Counted from the first letter of the stretch, positions 1-7,053 are shown. The stretch: 10,837 nucleotides of DNA from Gammaproteobacteria bacterium (GCA_028293775.1 JAQGOD010000415.1:1-10837); one strand, 5' to 3'. Notes: generated by a model not told the origin, from the sequence alone. Numbers and translations: made by a program.

Positions 1-2
1 AC

Positions 3-227
3 CTGCCCTTCTTGGTCCCAGGCATCGGAGCGCAAGGCGGCGATCTTAAAGCCACGCTCGCCGCGGGCTTGGACGACCAGGGCTTTGGCCTGCTCATCGA
101 CGCCTCGCGCAGCATTATTTACGACGGCGGCGGAACCGAGGCCGCCATCCATGCCGCCGCCGCGAAACTTCATGCCGAGATCAATGCGGAGCGCCCCTCG
201 CCAGGCGCCCCTGGCCGGGCGCCCTAA
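3..227 (+). CDS. pyrF: Orotidine 5'-phosphate decarboxylase, type 2 (3' end only)
   Basis: This is the C-terminal 74 residues of a gene whose 5' part lies left of the window. The frame is open from the window edge and ends at TAA 225-227. OMP decarboxylase performs the last step of UMP synthesis, decarboxylating orotidine monophosphate in the cytoplasm. The segment [14 protein letters not shown] near the start of the visible part is the phosphate-binding loop typical of the type 2 (mycobacterial/myxococcal-like) PyrF subfamily. It is followed by the last strand and helix ([15 protein letters not shown]). The tail after about residue 60 of the visible part is Ala/Pro/Gly-rich and probably disordered. 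The stop codon overlaps the stop of the convergent dehydrogenase, leaving no room for a terminator between them. Family assignment is firm from the motif, but the catalytic K/D residues lie outside the window. Confidence 0.9.
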   Translation: MPFLVPGIGAQGGDLKATLAAGLDDQGFGLLIDASRSIIYDGGGTEAAIHAAAAKLHAEINAERPSPGAPGRAP

Positions 228-1015
228 AACGCGCTCCTGACCACGCCCCCATCGACGCGCAGTGCCGCGCCAGTGGTTGCGGCAGACACCGGACTCGCCA
301 CATAAGCCACCATCGCGGCCACCTCTTGGGGTGTCGCGAAGCGCTTGATCAAGGAGGTCGGGCGTGCTGTCTTGAAGAAGTCATCCTCGACACTTTTCGC
401 GCTTTTGCCTGACTTGGCGGCCCAATCGCTCACGAAATCCCCCACGCCGCGTGACATGGTGGGACCAGGCAGTACGCTGTTAACGGTAATACCCGTGCCG
501 GCGGTCGCTTCGGCCAGCCCGCGGGCGACGGCGATTTGGGCGGACTTGGTCATGCCATAGTGAATCATTTCGGCGGGAATCTGCAGGCCGCTCTCGCTCG
601 AAATGAAAATGATGCGGCCCCAGTTGCGCTTACGCATGGCAGGCAGATACAGGCGCGCCAGGCGCGCGCCGCTCAACACGTTGACATCAAAAAATCGCCG
701 CCATTCCTCGTCGGTGATTTCCTCGAACGGCCTGACTTCAAAAATTCCCAGGTTGTTGATGAGAATCTCGACCTGCGGGTACTGCGTCACCAGCTGGTCG
801 GCCACCGACGCCGAACTTAAATCCCCCGCAAATCCGAGCACATCGCCGCCGGTGGCCGCTTTCATGGCCGTTACCGCGGCGTCAACCGCCTTGGGTGTTC
901 GGCCGTTGACGATGACCGTCGCGCCTTCGCGGGCCAGCGCTTCGGCTATGGCATTGCCGATGCCGGCGGTGGAACCGCTGACCAGCGCCAGCTTCTTTGT
1001 CAGTTGAAGATCCAT
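224..1015 (-). CDS. Short-chain dehydrogenase/reductase (SDR), classical type
   Basis: This is a 263-residue NAD(P)(H)-dependent oxidoreductase with a Rossmann fold; the substrate is unknown. The cofactor loop is SGSTAGIG (residues 13-20), with Ser where most classical SDRs have Thr. The structural NNAG motif reads NNLG (87-90). The catalytic tetrad is intact: N112, S140, Y153 and K157 (YGMTK), with the usual 13-residue Ser-Tyr spacing. The C-terminal PGPT segment and the VDGG ending also fit 3-oxoacyl-ACP-reductase-like SDRs, and the length is standard. I chose the ATG at 1015 because the protein aligns with the family from [14 protein letters not shown]. An in-frame ATG at 1084 would add 23 atypical residues and overlap the upstream gene. 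No good Shine-Dalgarno precedes 1015. The gene lies 19 bp downstream of the amidohydrolase stop and is probably co-transcribed with it. Its TAG stop overlaps the pyrF stop. Confidence 0.9.
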   Translation of the reverse strand: MDLQLTKKLALVSGSTAGIGNAIAEALAREGATVIVNGRTPKAVDAAVTAMKAATGGDVLGFAGDLSSASVADQLVTQYPQVEILINNLGIFEVRPFEEITDEEWRRFFDVNVLSGARLARLYLPAMRKRNWGRIIFISSESGLQIPAEMIHYGMTKSAQIAVARGLAEATAGTGITVNSVLPGPTMSRGVGDFVSDWAAKSGKSAKSVEDDFFKTARPTSLIKRFATPQEVAAMVAYVASPVSAATTGAALRVDGGVVRSAF

Positions 1016-1034
1016 GATTATTGATGATGCATGA

Positions 1035-2393
1035 CTACGGCGCCAGTTCCGTGGGCGTGGAATTGAGCTTGTAAACCACCCCATCCTTCATGACAAAACT
1101 GACGCGCTTCATGAGGCTGATGTCCTCGATGGGATTGCCGGGAACGGCCACGACATCGGCGATCTTGCCTGCACTTAAGGTACCCAGATCCTTCTGGCGC
1201 AACAGCGCGGCCGCATTTACCGTCGCGGCTTGAATGACGAACATGGTCGGCATCCCCGCGCCCACCATCAATTCGAACTCATGCGCGTTCTCGCCATGCG
1301 GGTACACGGCGGCATCGGTGCCGAAGGCGATTTTGACATGCGCCTTGTAGGCTCGTGCCGCGGTGGCTTGGATCAACGGGCCGATCGCGGCCGCCTTGGC
1401 AGCGATGGTCGCGGGGTAATAGCCTGGCACTTTTGCCTGGCGCGCGACGAAGTCCCCTGCAATGATGGTGGGGACAAAATACGTGCCGTGTTCCACCATC
1501 AGCTTCATGTCCTCGGCGTCCATGTAAGTGCCATGCTCGATGGAATCGACGCCGCCCAAGACGGCGCGGCGAATTGCCTCGGCGCCGTGCGCATGCGCCG
1601 CCACCGCAAAGCCGTAGTCGTGCGCGGTGGCCACAACCGCGCGGATCTCCTCCAAGGTCATCTGTGAATTATCCCCGCTCGCCCCCTCATCGAGCACCCC
1701 GCCCGAGGGCATGATTTTGATGACATCATCGCCGAGCTTATAGTGCTGACGCACGGCTTTGACCGCGTCCTCCGGACTATTGATGATGCCGTCCGCGGGG
1801 CCCAGGTCTTTCATCAGGTCCGCACGGTAGCCATCGAAGGGATCGGCATGCCCGCCGGTGGAGCCGATCGCCTTGCCGGCGGTGAAGATTCTGGGACCCG
1901 GAACCACGCCCGCGTTGATGGCATTGCGCAGCGACGCCGATTCGTTCGCCGAGTCGCCCAAGTTTCGCACCGTCGTGAAACCGGCCAGCAACGTGCGCCG
2001 CGCGTACACCGTCGAGCGGATGACATAGTCGGCTAAGTTCCAGTGATAAAGGTCAACGTACTGCGTGCGGCTGGTCTGCCCAGTGATATGCACGTGGCTA
2101 TCGATCAAGCCCGGCATGCAAGTCTGCGTCTTCAAGTCGATGATGCTCGCCCCGGCGGGCGCTTGAGATCCGCTCAACACATCGCGCACGCGGCCCGCCT
2201 CGATGACGACGGTGGTCTCGCCGAGAACTTTACCGGCAGCCGTGTCGATCAGATGCCCGCAAAGCAGCGCCGTGACGCCGGGGGCGGTCGGCGAATCTGC
2301 GGCAACCGCTGAGCCCATTGCAGCCAGGACGCCAAGTGCGGCGCTGCTTAAGCGCGAGCCAAGAGTTCGATTCTTCAAAAAGAGGTAACGCAT
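1035..2393 (-). CDS. Exported metal-dependent amidohydrolase (imidazolonepropionase/prolidase-like)
   Basis: This 452-residue protein belongs to the amidohydrolase superfamily (COG1228-like; includes Xaa-Pro and Xaa-Arg/Lys dipeptidases). The N-terminus looks like a Sec signal peptide: a basic start, a hydrophobic run over about residues 14-30, and AVAA as a probable cleavage site near 32, so it should act in the periplasm. Metal-site motifs appear in the expected order: HxH in GLIDSHVH (H100, H102), the candidate carboxylated lysine K226 (DDVIKIM), H267/H269 (AAHAHG), H287 (SIEHGTY) and catalytic D360 (FGTDAAV). The C-terminal GKIADVVAVPGNP strand completes the small beta domain. Dipeptidase activity is an inference from family membership; the substrate is not visible. 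Its 101-bp upstream region holds a weak promoter candidate and a GC-rich palindrome. The SDR gene follows after 19 bp. Confidence 0.88.
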   Translation of the reverse strand: MRYLFLKNRTLGSRLSSAALGVLAAMGSAVAADSPTAPGVTALLCGHLIDTAAGKVLGETTVVIEAGRVRDVLSGSQAPAGASIIDLKTQTCMPGLIDSHVHITGQTSRTQYVDLYHWNLADYVIRSTVYARRTLLAGFTTVRNLGDSANESASLRNAINAGVVPGPRIFTAGKAIGSTGGHADPFDGYRADLMKDLGPADGIINSPEDAVKAVRQHYKLGDDVIKIMPSGGVLDEGASGDNSQMTLEEIRAVVATAHDYGFAVAAHAHGAEAIRRAVLGGVDSIEHGTYMDAEDMKLMVEHGTYFVPTIIAGDFVARQAKVPGYYPATIAAKAAAIGPLIQATAARAYKAHVKIAFGTDAAVYPHGENAHEFELMVGAGMPTMFVIQAATVNAAALLRQKDLGTLSAGKIADVVAVPGNPIEDISLMKRVSFVMKDGVVYKLNSTPTELAP

Positions 2394-2424
2394 TTTTGTT
2401 TGTGATCCGTTAAAGTTTTAAGAG

Positions 2425-2438
2425 TGGCGCGCGCGCCA
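2425..2438. repeat. 14-bp perfect palindrome upstream of amidohydrolase gene
   Basis: TGGCGCGCGCGCCA is identical to its own reverse complement. It lies 31 bp upstream of the amidohydrolase ATG, in the 101-bp gap after the flavoprotein gene (2394-2494). It could be an operator or simply a chance product of alternating G and C in a GC-rich genome. No T-tract follows on either strand, so it is not an intrinsic terminator. Confidence 0.4.
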
Positions 2439-2447
2439 GGCGACAGC

Positions 2448-2476
2448 ATTGCAGCATAGGAAAGCGCCGCGTTCAA
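2448..2476 (-). promoter_or_regulatory. Weak sigma70-like promoter candidate for amidohydrolase-SDR pair
   Basis: On the minus strand TTGAAC (2471-2476) is followed after 17 bp by TGCAAT (2448-2453). Each box matches the consensus at 4 of 6 positions. Transcription would begin near 2441, upstream of the 14-bp palindrome and about 50 nt before the amidohydrolase start. The spacing is ideal but the boxes are mediocre, so this is only a candidate. Read-through from the flavoprotein gene is the alternative. Confidence 0.25.
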
Positions 2477-2494
2477 CAAGGAGCGCACGCGCTT

Positions 2495-3598
2495 TCACTG
2501 AATCATCGATGCAATGTATTCCCCTAACGCGAGCGAGGCAGTGAGTCCCGGGGATTCGATTCCAAAAAGATTGACGATACCGGCGACTCCATGCTCATCG
2601 GGGCCTGAGATCTTGAAATCGCGCGTGGCTTCGCCCGGGCCGGAAAGTTTCGGACGAATGCCTGCGTAAGCGGGGTACAGACGGCCGGCATCCAAAGCGG
2701 GCCAGTATTGGCGGATCACAGCCGCGAATGACCTTACGCGTTGCGGATCGACGTTGTAGTCGAGGGCGGTTACCCATTCGGTGTCGGGACCGAAGCGAGC
2801 GGCGCCGGCCAAATCCAGCGTCATGTGAATACCCAAGTGGCCGCCCGGGGTTGGCGCCGGATACACCAGGCGCGCGAACGGTGAGGCTCCGGAGAGTGCG
2901 AAATAGCTGCCCTTGGCATAGCGCACGCTCGGGATGTATTGCGCCGGAAAACCCTCGATGGAGGCGGCCACTTGATGCGCATACAGGCCCGCGCAATTAA
3001 CGACGAACTGAGCCCGCACCGCCGGCTCGGCCTGCGAGTCGATCAGTATCTCAATGCCGGCACGTGTCGGACGCATTGATGTCGCCTCGGTGCCGTAGGC
3101 GATGGTGGCGCCCGAGCTTTCCGCGTCCGCCAGCAACGATTGCATGTAGGCATGAGAGTCGATGATCCCGGTGGACGGCGAGGACAAGGCCCGAATACAC
3201 TTCACTTGCGGTTCAGCGCGAACCGCTTGCGCGGCATCCAACCACTGCAAATCGAAGACACCATTCGCCAGGGCGTTGGCCTCGATTTTCTCGAGCGCCT
3301 GAAGTTGCTCATCCGAGGTGGCCACCGTGAACTTGCCGCAGCGCCTATGTTCGATGCCGCGCTCGGCGCAGTAGCGGTATAAGAGATCCCGGCCGGCAAC
3401 ACAGAGTTTGGCCTTGAGCGAATGAGGTTCGTAGTGGATGCCGGCATGCACGACTTCGCTATTGCGCGAGCTGGTATGCACGCCGAACTGCCGCTCACGC
3501 TCCAGTATCAGCACTTCTCGCGTTCTCGCCGCCAACGCCTTCGCGGCGGCGAGACCAATCACGCCTGCGCCGATCACGATGCAATCGACATCGCTCAA
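2495..3598 (-). CDS. FAD-dependent oxidoreductase, L-2-hydroxyglutarate oxidase-like (DAO family)
   Basis: This is a 367-residue flavoprotein of the COG0579/DAO superfamily, which oxidises 2-hydroxy or 2-amino acids with FAD. The dinucleotide-binding site is GAGVIG (residues 10-15), with the ribose-binding acidic residue near E33. The block SSRNSEVVHAG (43-53) followed by LKAKLC, and then NCAG (201-204), are typical of L2HGDH/LhgO relatives. The C-terminal FGIESPGLTASLALGEY (345-361) supplies the second FAD contact. I place the start at TTG 3598: a GAGG Shine-Dalgarno (3607-3610) sits 8 nt upstream and shares bases with the TGA stop of the aldolase gene. The Rossmann strand begins immediately after. 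An in-frame ATG at 3670 would add 24 unfamily-like residues and overlap the aldolase by 62 bp. The exact substrate is uncertain; many bacterial relatives are uncharacterised. Confidence 0.87.
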   Translation of the reverse strand: MSDVDCIVIGAGVIGLAAAKALAARTREVLILERERQFGVHTSSRNSEVVHAGIHYEPHSLKAKLCVAGRDLLYRYCAERGIEHRRCGKFTVATSDEQLQALEKIEANALANGVFDLQWLDAAQAVRAEPQVKCIRALSSPSTGIIDSHAYMQSLLADAESSGATIAYGTEATSMRPTRAGIEILIDSQAEPAVRAQFVVNCAGLYAHQVAASIEGFPAQYIPSVRYAKGSYFALSGASPFARLVYPAPTPGGHLGIHMTLDLAGAARFGPDTEWVTALDYNVDPQRVRSFAAVIRQYWPALDAGRLYPAYAGIRPKLSGPGEATRDFKISGPDEHGVAGIVNLFGIESPGLTASLALGEYIASMIQ

Positions 3599-3608
3599 GG
3601 CGTTGTCC

Positions 3609-4676
3609 TCAAGGTTTGACGGCGGCCGCCGCGGCGATGAATTCATCCACATCGGCGCTTGCCGTTGCATACGAGGTCACCAGCCGAATCGTCACGCCGG
3701 ACTGCGCCAGTTGCAGGGGCCAGCGGTAAAACTTGAATCCCTGCATTTCCAAGCTACTGACAGTGCTTTCGGGCAGCGCGACAAATAGTTCGTTGGCATC
3801 GACGGATTGCAGCAGCCGCGCCTCGGCGACGCTTTTCAATCCCTGCGCCATTTTAGCGGCCATGGCATTGGCATGACGCGCATTATCGAGCCACAGCCCA
3901 TTCTTTAAATAGGCCAAGAGTTGCGCGCTCACGAATCGCATTTTCGACAGGAGGTGCCCGGCGCGCTTGCGGCGCCGCTCGAAGTCGCGTGCCAGCCCCA
4001 AATCGAAAAAAATCACTGCGTCGGCCCCCAGAGCGCCGTTCTTGGTGGCACCGAGCGACAGCACGTCGATGCCGCGCTTCCAGGTCGCCTCGGCTGGGGT
4101 GCAGCCCAAATGAACGAGCGCGTTGGCAAAGCGCGCGCCATCCATGTGCATGGGCAACTGGTGGTGCTTTGCCACCTCGCTGATGGCGGAAATTTCTTGC
4201 AGCCCGTACACGGTGCCCCATTCGGTGGCTTGAGTCAGCGTTACCGCGCCCGGCTTGACGTGGTGTATGCCGAGGTCTTCAGCATAGGCGACGGCCTGGG
4301 ACAGCTGTTCGGGCCGAATCTTTCCGTCGAGCGCCGGAAAACCGATGAGCTGGGCGCCGCCGGTAAAAAACCCCGGCGCGCCCGCTTCATCGGTCACGAT
4401 GTGCGCCGCTTCGTAACAATAAATCGCGCCGAAGGCAGGCACGATCTGCGACAGCGCCAGTGCGTTGGCAGCGGTACCGCTGGTCACCGGAAACACGGTA
4501 ACCTGCGTTTCAAATAATTCCGTGGCTGTGGATTGCAGCTGCGCCGTCAAGTCATCACCGCCATAGGAGGTGACGAAGCCCTCATTGGCCTGATTCACCG
4601 CCGACATGATGGCTTCGCAAGCGGGAGCGACGTGATCGCTGCTGAAATTCCGACCCGAGAGTACTTTCGTGCGCAT
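3609..4676 (-). CDS. Low-specificity L-threonine aldolase-like PLP enzyme
   Basis: This 355-residue fold-type I PLP enzyme belongs to the beta-eliminating-lyase/threonine aldolase family. Such enzymes cleave L-threonine or allo-threonine to glycine and acetaldehyde. Family landmarks in order are FSSDHVAP (11-18), YGGDD (38-42), TSGTAAN for PLP phosphate (65-71), EAAHIVTDEAGAP (89-101) with PLP-stacking H92, HMDGARFANA with D179 and R182 (177-186), and the Schiff-base lysine K212 in LGATKNG. It closely resembles the pseudomonad low-specificity enzymes. The ATG at 4676 is chosen because GGGAG lies 5 nt upstream and the codon forms TGATG with the RES toxin stop. The TTG at 4688 would place that Shine-Dalgarno inside the coding region. 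The TGATG arrangement implies translational coupling to the toxin gene. Activity on threonine is inferred from family membership. Confidence 0.9.
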   Translation of the reverse strand: MRTKVLSGRNFSSDHVAPACEAIMSAVNQANEGFVTSYGGDDLTAQLQSTATELFETQVTVFPVTSGTAANALALSQIVPAFGAIYCYEAAHIVTDEAGAPGFFTGGAQLIGFPALDGKIRPEQLSQAVAYAEDLGIHHVKPGAVTLTQATEWGTVYGLQEISAISEVAKHHQLPMHMDGARFANALVHLGCTPAEATWKRGIDVLSLGATKNGALGADAVIFFDLGLARDFERRRKRAGHLLSKMRFVSAQLLAYLKNGLWLDNARHANAMAAKMAQGLKSVAEARLLQSVDANELFVALPESTVSSLEMQGFKFYRWPLQLAQSGVTIRLVTSYATASADVDEFIAAAAAVKP

Positions 4677-5386
4677 CAACGCTCCCAATTTTTCGCCGTA
4701 AACTCATAATGCTCCGCTTCGCATTGCCAGATTGCCGCCTCGCGGCGCACCGTCAGCAACCAAATCCGCTGCGCCAAGGGCCGGCGCGGTTTGAAGCATG
4801 GCCGCAGTACGGCCACCGCGGCGGCATGTTGGGGATCACGCACCGATTCGTAGCGAATGGCATCCACATTGGCCAGCCGCGCCGCCTGGGCAAAGCGCTG
4901 CGGCGCGGTGTAATCGCGCGGATCAGTCCATTCGGTACGCGATCGCTTGAAGGGAGCTTCGGTCAGGTCGACCATCCGTCCCTCGATGGCGGCGCGAAAT
5001 ACAGTTTGAGGCGAGGGTCCCAGGCTGTCCAATCCATCGGTGTCCATGAGGAATCGCCAACGCCAAAACCCCAACTCCGCGCAGGCGGTACGCTCCTTTT
5101 CCGCTCCGTACCAAACACCGGGGTCGGCCGGAGCACGAAAGCGCGATCCGATCGGCGAGGTGTACCGAAAGGGTGTGGCCAGCAAGTAATGCAAATCCGC
5201 TGCGGCGCTCGGCACGGCGGGTTTGCTCTTCTCCAACACTCGTTCGAGCAGCAGTTGCTCCTCGATACTGCCTACCAGCCGCAGCGTCGATGCGATGTGC
5301 TGAGCCTCCACCGCTCGCCACAATCGCCGCGTCGCCCGGGTGGCTTCAGAGCCGACCGCGTGCGGCGTCCAGATATTGGACGACAC
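4676..5386 (-). CDS. RES-domain toxin (NAD+ phosphorylase/glycohydrolase family)
   Basis: This is the 236-residue toxin half of an Xre-RES type II toxin-antitoxin pair. RES toxins degrade NAD+ in the cytoplasm. The sequence starts the family core with EAQHIAST and continues through LHYLLATPFRYTSPIGSRFR. Conserved active-site positions are visible: R74 (PFRY), R82 (SRFR), Y93 (VWYGAEKE), E104 (CAELG) and S181 (RYESVRDP). The WTDPRDY block (153-159) is also characteristic, and the length matches the longer RES subfamily. The start is GTG at 5386, supported by AGAAGGG 7 nt upstream inside the antitoxin gene. This gives a 41-bp overlap with the antitoxin. The TGA stop is shared with the threonine aldolase start (TGATG). 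Nothing indicates inactivation. The antitoxin-upstream order and overlap are typical of this family. Confidence 0.9.
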   Translation of the reverse strand: MSSNIWTPHAVGSEATRATRRLWRAVEAQHIASTLRLVGSIEEQLLLERVLEKSKPAVPSAAADLHYLLATPFRYTSPIGSRFRAPADPGVWYGAEKERTACAELGFWRWRFLMDTDGLDSLGPSPQTVFRAAIEGRMVDLTEAPFKRSRTEWTDPRDYTAPQRFAQAARLANVDAIRYESVRDPQHAAAVAVLRPCFKPRRPLAQRIWLLTVRREAAIWQCEAEHYEFTAKNWER

Positions 5387-5723
5387 GAACCAACCCTTCT
5401 GTGCTGCGAATCAAGTCCACCGGGCGGCCCGCCAGCGCGCTGTTCTGACCATCGAGCCACCGCCTTGCGGCAGAGTCATTGGAACCGATGACGGCGTCCA
5501 GCGATCGAAACAAGCGCACGAACAAGGCGCCGAGTTCCCATTCCTTTTTTTGCTCATCCAACGTGTATGTGCCGTTGGCCATCCGCGATACGGTGGATGC
5601 ACTGAGGCCGAGAATCTGCGCGAGCGCCGCTTGAGTAATATCGAGAAAAGCCGAGGCCCGCACTACGGCGCCGGTCAGTACCACGCGGGGTTCGGGATTA
5701 GGTGCGGATAAGGCTCGCGGCAT
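5346..5723 (-). CDS. Xre/MbcA/ParS-type antitoxin (DUF2384 C-terminal domain)
   Basis: This 125-residue protein is the expected partner of the RES toxin. An N-terminal helix-turn-helix spans about residues 29-50 (ITQAALAQILGLSASTVSRM). The C-terminal part, about 67-122, has the MbcA/ParS/Xre antitoxin-binding form: an LFRSLDAVIG helix, ARRWLDGQNSALAGRPVDLI and then LVRVVQYLDAARGRL. In this family the C-terminal domain blocks the toxin's NAD+ pocket and the HTH represses the operon. The ATG at 5723 follows a short leader of about 24 nt and lacks a clear Shine-Dalgarno. A strong promoter and a 7-bp inverted repeat lie immediately upstream, consistent with autoregulation. The 3' end overlaps the toxin by 41 bp. 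Confidence 0.9.
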   Translation of the reverse strand: MPRALSAPNPEPRVVLTGAVVRASAFLDITQAALAQILGLSASTVSRMANGTYTLDEQKKEWELGALFVRLFRSLDAVIGSNDSAARRWLDGQNSALAGRPVDLIRSTEGLVRVVQYLDAARGRL

Positions 5724-5727
5724 AATG

Positions 5728-5763
5728 TCTGTAGCAATAAATGACGAATTTGCATTCTACAGA
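5728..5763. promoter_or_regulatory. Inverted repeat, candidate operator for the Xre antitoxin
   Basis: TCTGTAG (5728-5734) and its exact reverse complement CTACAGA (5757-5763) are separated by 22 bp, putting the arm centres 29 bp apart, close to three helical turns. The right arm overlaps the -10 box of the antitoxin promoter and the left arm sits at about +14 to +20. That placement suits autorepression by a dimer or tetramer of the antitoxin. The role is inferred from position and symmetry. Confidence 0.5.
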
Positions 5764-5782
5764 AATCATGCCCCAATGGCAA
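5754..5782 (-). promoter_or_regulatory. Sigma70-like promoter of the Xre-RES operon
   Basis: On the minus strand TTGCCA (5777-5782) and TAGAAT (5754-5759) are separated by 17 bp, each matching the consensus at 5 of 6 positions. The start point would fall near 5747, about 24 nt before the antitoxin ATG. The -35 box begins 2 nt after the pilU stop, so the module has its own promoter tucked against the end of pilU. This is the best promoter match in the window. Confidence 0.65.
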
Positions 5783-5784
5783 AA

Positions 5785-6930
5785 TCAGCCCAAATTGCCG
5801 CTCAATGCCTGAAAAACACCGCTGCTGGAGGGAGAGGACCGCTTGCTGTTGAGCTTGATGTTGAGGCGCAACTCGTTGGCTGAATCCGCATTGCGAATCG
5901 CTTCATCGTAGCCGATGATTCCGTCGTTGTAGAGCTCGAACAACGACCAATCAAAAGTACGCATCCCGAGTTCGTGCGACTTGCCCATGATGGCTTTCAA
6001 CTCGTGGAACTCGCCCTTGAGCAGCTTATCGGCGACGATGGGCGTATTGAGCAAAATCTCGATGGCCGCGGTGCGCCCGCTGCCATCTTCCTTGCGCACC
6101 AGCCGCTGAGAAATGATGCTCTTTAGATTGCTCGACAAGTCCATGAGCAATTGCTTGCGCCGCTCCTCGGGGAAGAAGTTGATGATCCGGTCGAGAGTCT
6201 GGCTGGCGCTATTGGAATGCAGCGTGCTCATGCAGAGGTGGCCGGTCTCCGCGAAGGCGATGGCATGGTCCATGGTTTCGGCATCGCGGATCTCGCCGAT
6301 CAAGATCACATCGGGCGCCTGGCGCAAGGTATTTTTCAACGCGTGATGCCAGGTGTGCGTGTCAATTCCGACGTCGCGGTGCGTCACCAGGGACATCTGC
6401 GATTGATGCACGAACTCCACCGGATCCTCGATGGTGATGATGTGTCCCGGCGAAGACCGATTGCGGTGATCGATCATCGCCGCCAATGAAGTGGATTTGC
6501 CGGAGCCGGTGGCCCCCACGACCAGCACCATGCCGCGCTTGCTCATCACCACTTCTTTGAAAGTTTCCGGAAGCCCGAGCTGATCGAAACTCGGCATATC
6601 GTTCGGAATCGTCCTGATGACCATGCCGACGTTGAGTTGCTGCATGAACACATTGACCCGATAGCGGGCGACTTCGGGTATGGCCAGGGCAAAATTGCAC
6701 TCGAGTTCTTTGGCGAACTCGGCACGCTGACGCTCGTTCATGATCGACAAAGCCAATTCGCGCGTCAGCTCACCGCTCAGTTTTTGGGTCGCGAGCGGCT
6801 GCATCTTCCCTTGACACTTCATGCTCGGAGGAAAATCTTTCGAGACGAACAGATCCGATCCGCCCGCGCGCGTCATGGCGGACAGCAGTTTAATCATGTA
6901 GGACTTGGCTTGCTCTTCACTCAACGACAT
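5785..6930 (-). CDS. pilU: Type IV pilus retraction ATPase PilU
   Basis: This 381-residue hexameric AAA-like ATPase of the PilT/PilU family works in the cytoplasm at the base of the type IV pilus and helps PilT depolymerise pilin. Visible motifs are Walker A GATGSGKS (139-146), the Asp box around ITIEDPVEF (165-173), Walker B VILIGEIRD (208-216, catalytic E213) and the His box FAETGHLCMSTLHS (226-239). PilU is preferred over PilT because of the N-terminal GGSDLFVSKDFPPSMK, the GHLCMSTLHSNSASQTLDRIINFFP wording and the C-terminal DSANELRLNIKL ending. The length matches PilU of Pseudomonas. A Ser-rich tail follows residue 361. The ATG at 6930 follows GGTGG at 7 nt. A TATATT box (6963-6968) lies about 33 bp upstream without a good -35. 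No pilT is adjacent in this window. A 123-bp gap separates it from the TIR gene. Confidence 0.94.
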   Translation of the reverse strand: MSLSEEQAKSYMIKLLSAMTRAGGSDLFVSKDFPPSMKCQGKMQPLATQKLSGELTRELALSIMNERQRAEFAKELECNFALAIPEVARYRVNVFMQQLNVGMVIRTIPNDMPSFDQLGLPETFKEVVMSKRGMVLVVGATGSGKSTSLAAMIDHRNRSSPGHIITIEDPVEFVHQSQMSLVTHRDVGIDTHTWHHALKNTLRQAPDVILIGEIRDAETMDHAIAFAETGHLCMSTLHSNSASQTLDRIINFFPEERRKQLLMDLSSNLKSIISQRLVRKEDGSGRTAAIEILLNTPIVADKLLKGEFHELKAIMGKSHELGMRTFDWSLFELYNDGIIGYDEAIRNADSANELRLNIKLNSKRSSPSSSGVFQALSGNLG

Positions 6931-7053
6931 GTAAATACCACCGGCCTTAAGTCAGATCGAAGAATATAGGCACACGGACGCCGCTGGGTCCGCGACGGAG
7001 TTAACAGCTAGGGGTCATCGCTTTGTAGGACAACGGCGCGACCTTGCGGTTCA

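Noticed and set aside
1016..1084. 23-residue N-terminal extension of the SDR from ATG 1084
   Set aside because: It is out of frame within the amidohydrolase gene, adds non-family sequence, and the Rossmann strand starts normally after ATG 1015.
3921..4517. 198-codon open frame on the + strand
   Set aside because: It lies antisense to the threonine aldolase-like gene, shows no family motifs and has no plausible ribosome site or operon context.
4709..5491. 260-codon open frame on the + strand
   Set aside because: It is antisense to the RES toxin and antitoxin, whose motifs are strong. The translation is rich in Arg, Gln and Pro with no recognisable domain, as expected for a shadow frame in GC-rich DNA.
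5785..6930. Calling the ATPase PilT
   Set aside because: The N-terminal GGSDLF/PPSMK segment, the GHLCMSTLHSN region and the ADSANELRLNIKL C-terminus match PilU rather than PilT.
6975..6992. Hairpin CGGAC/GTCCG between the TIR gene and pilU as a terminator
   Set aside because: The stem is only 5 bp with an 8-nt loop and no U-tract follows, so it does not look like an intrinsic terminator.
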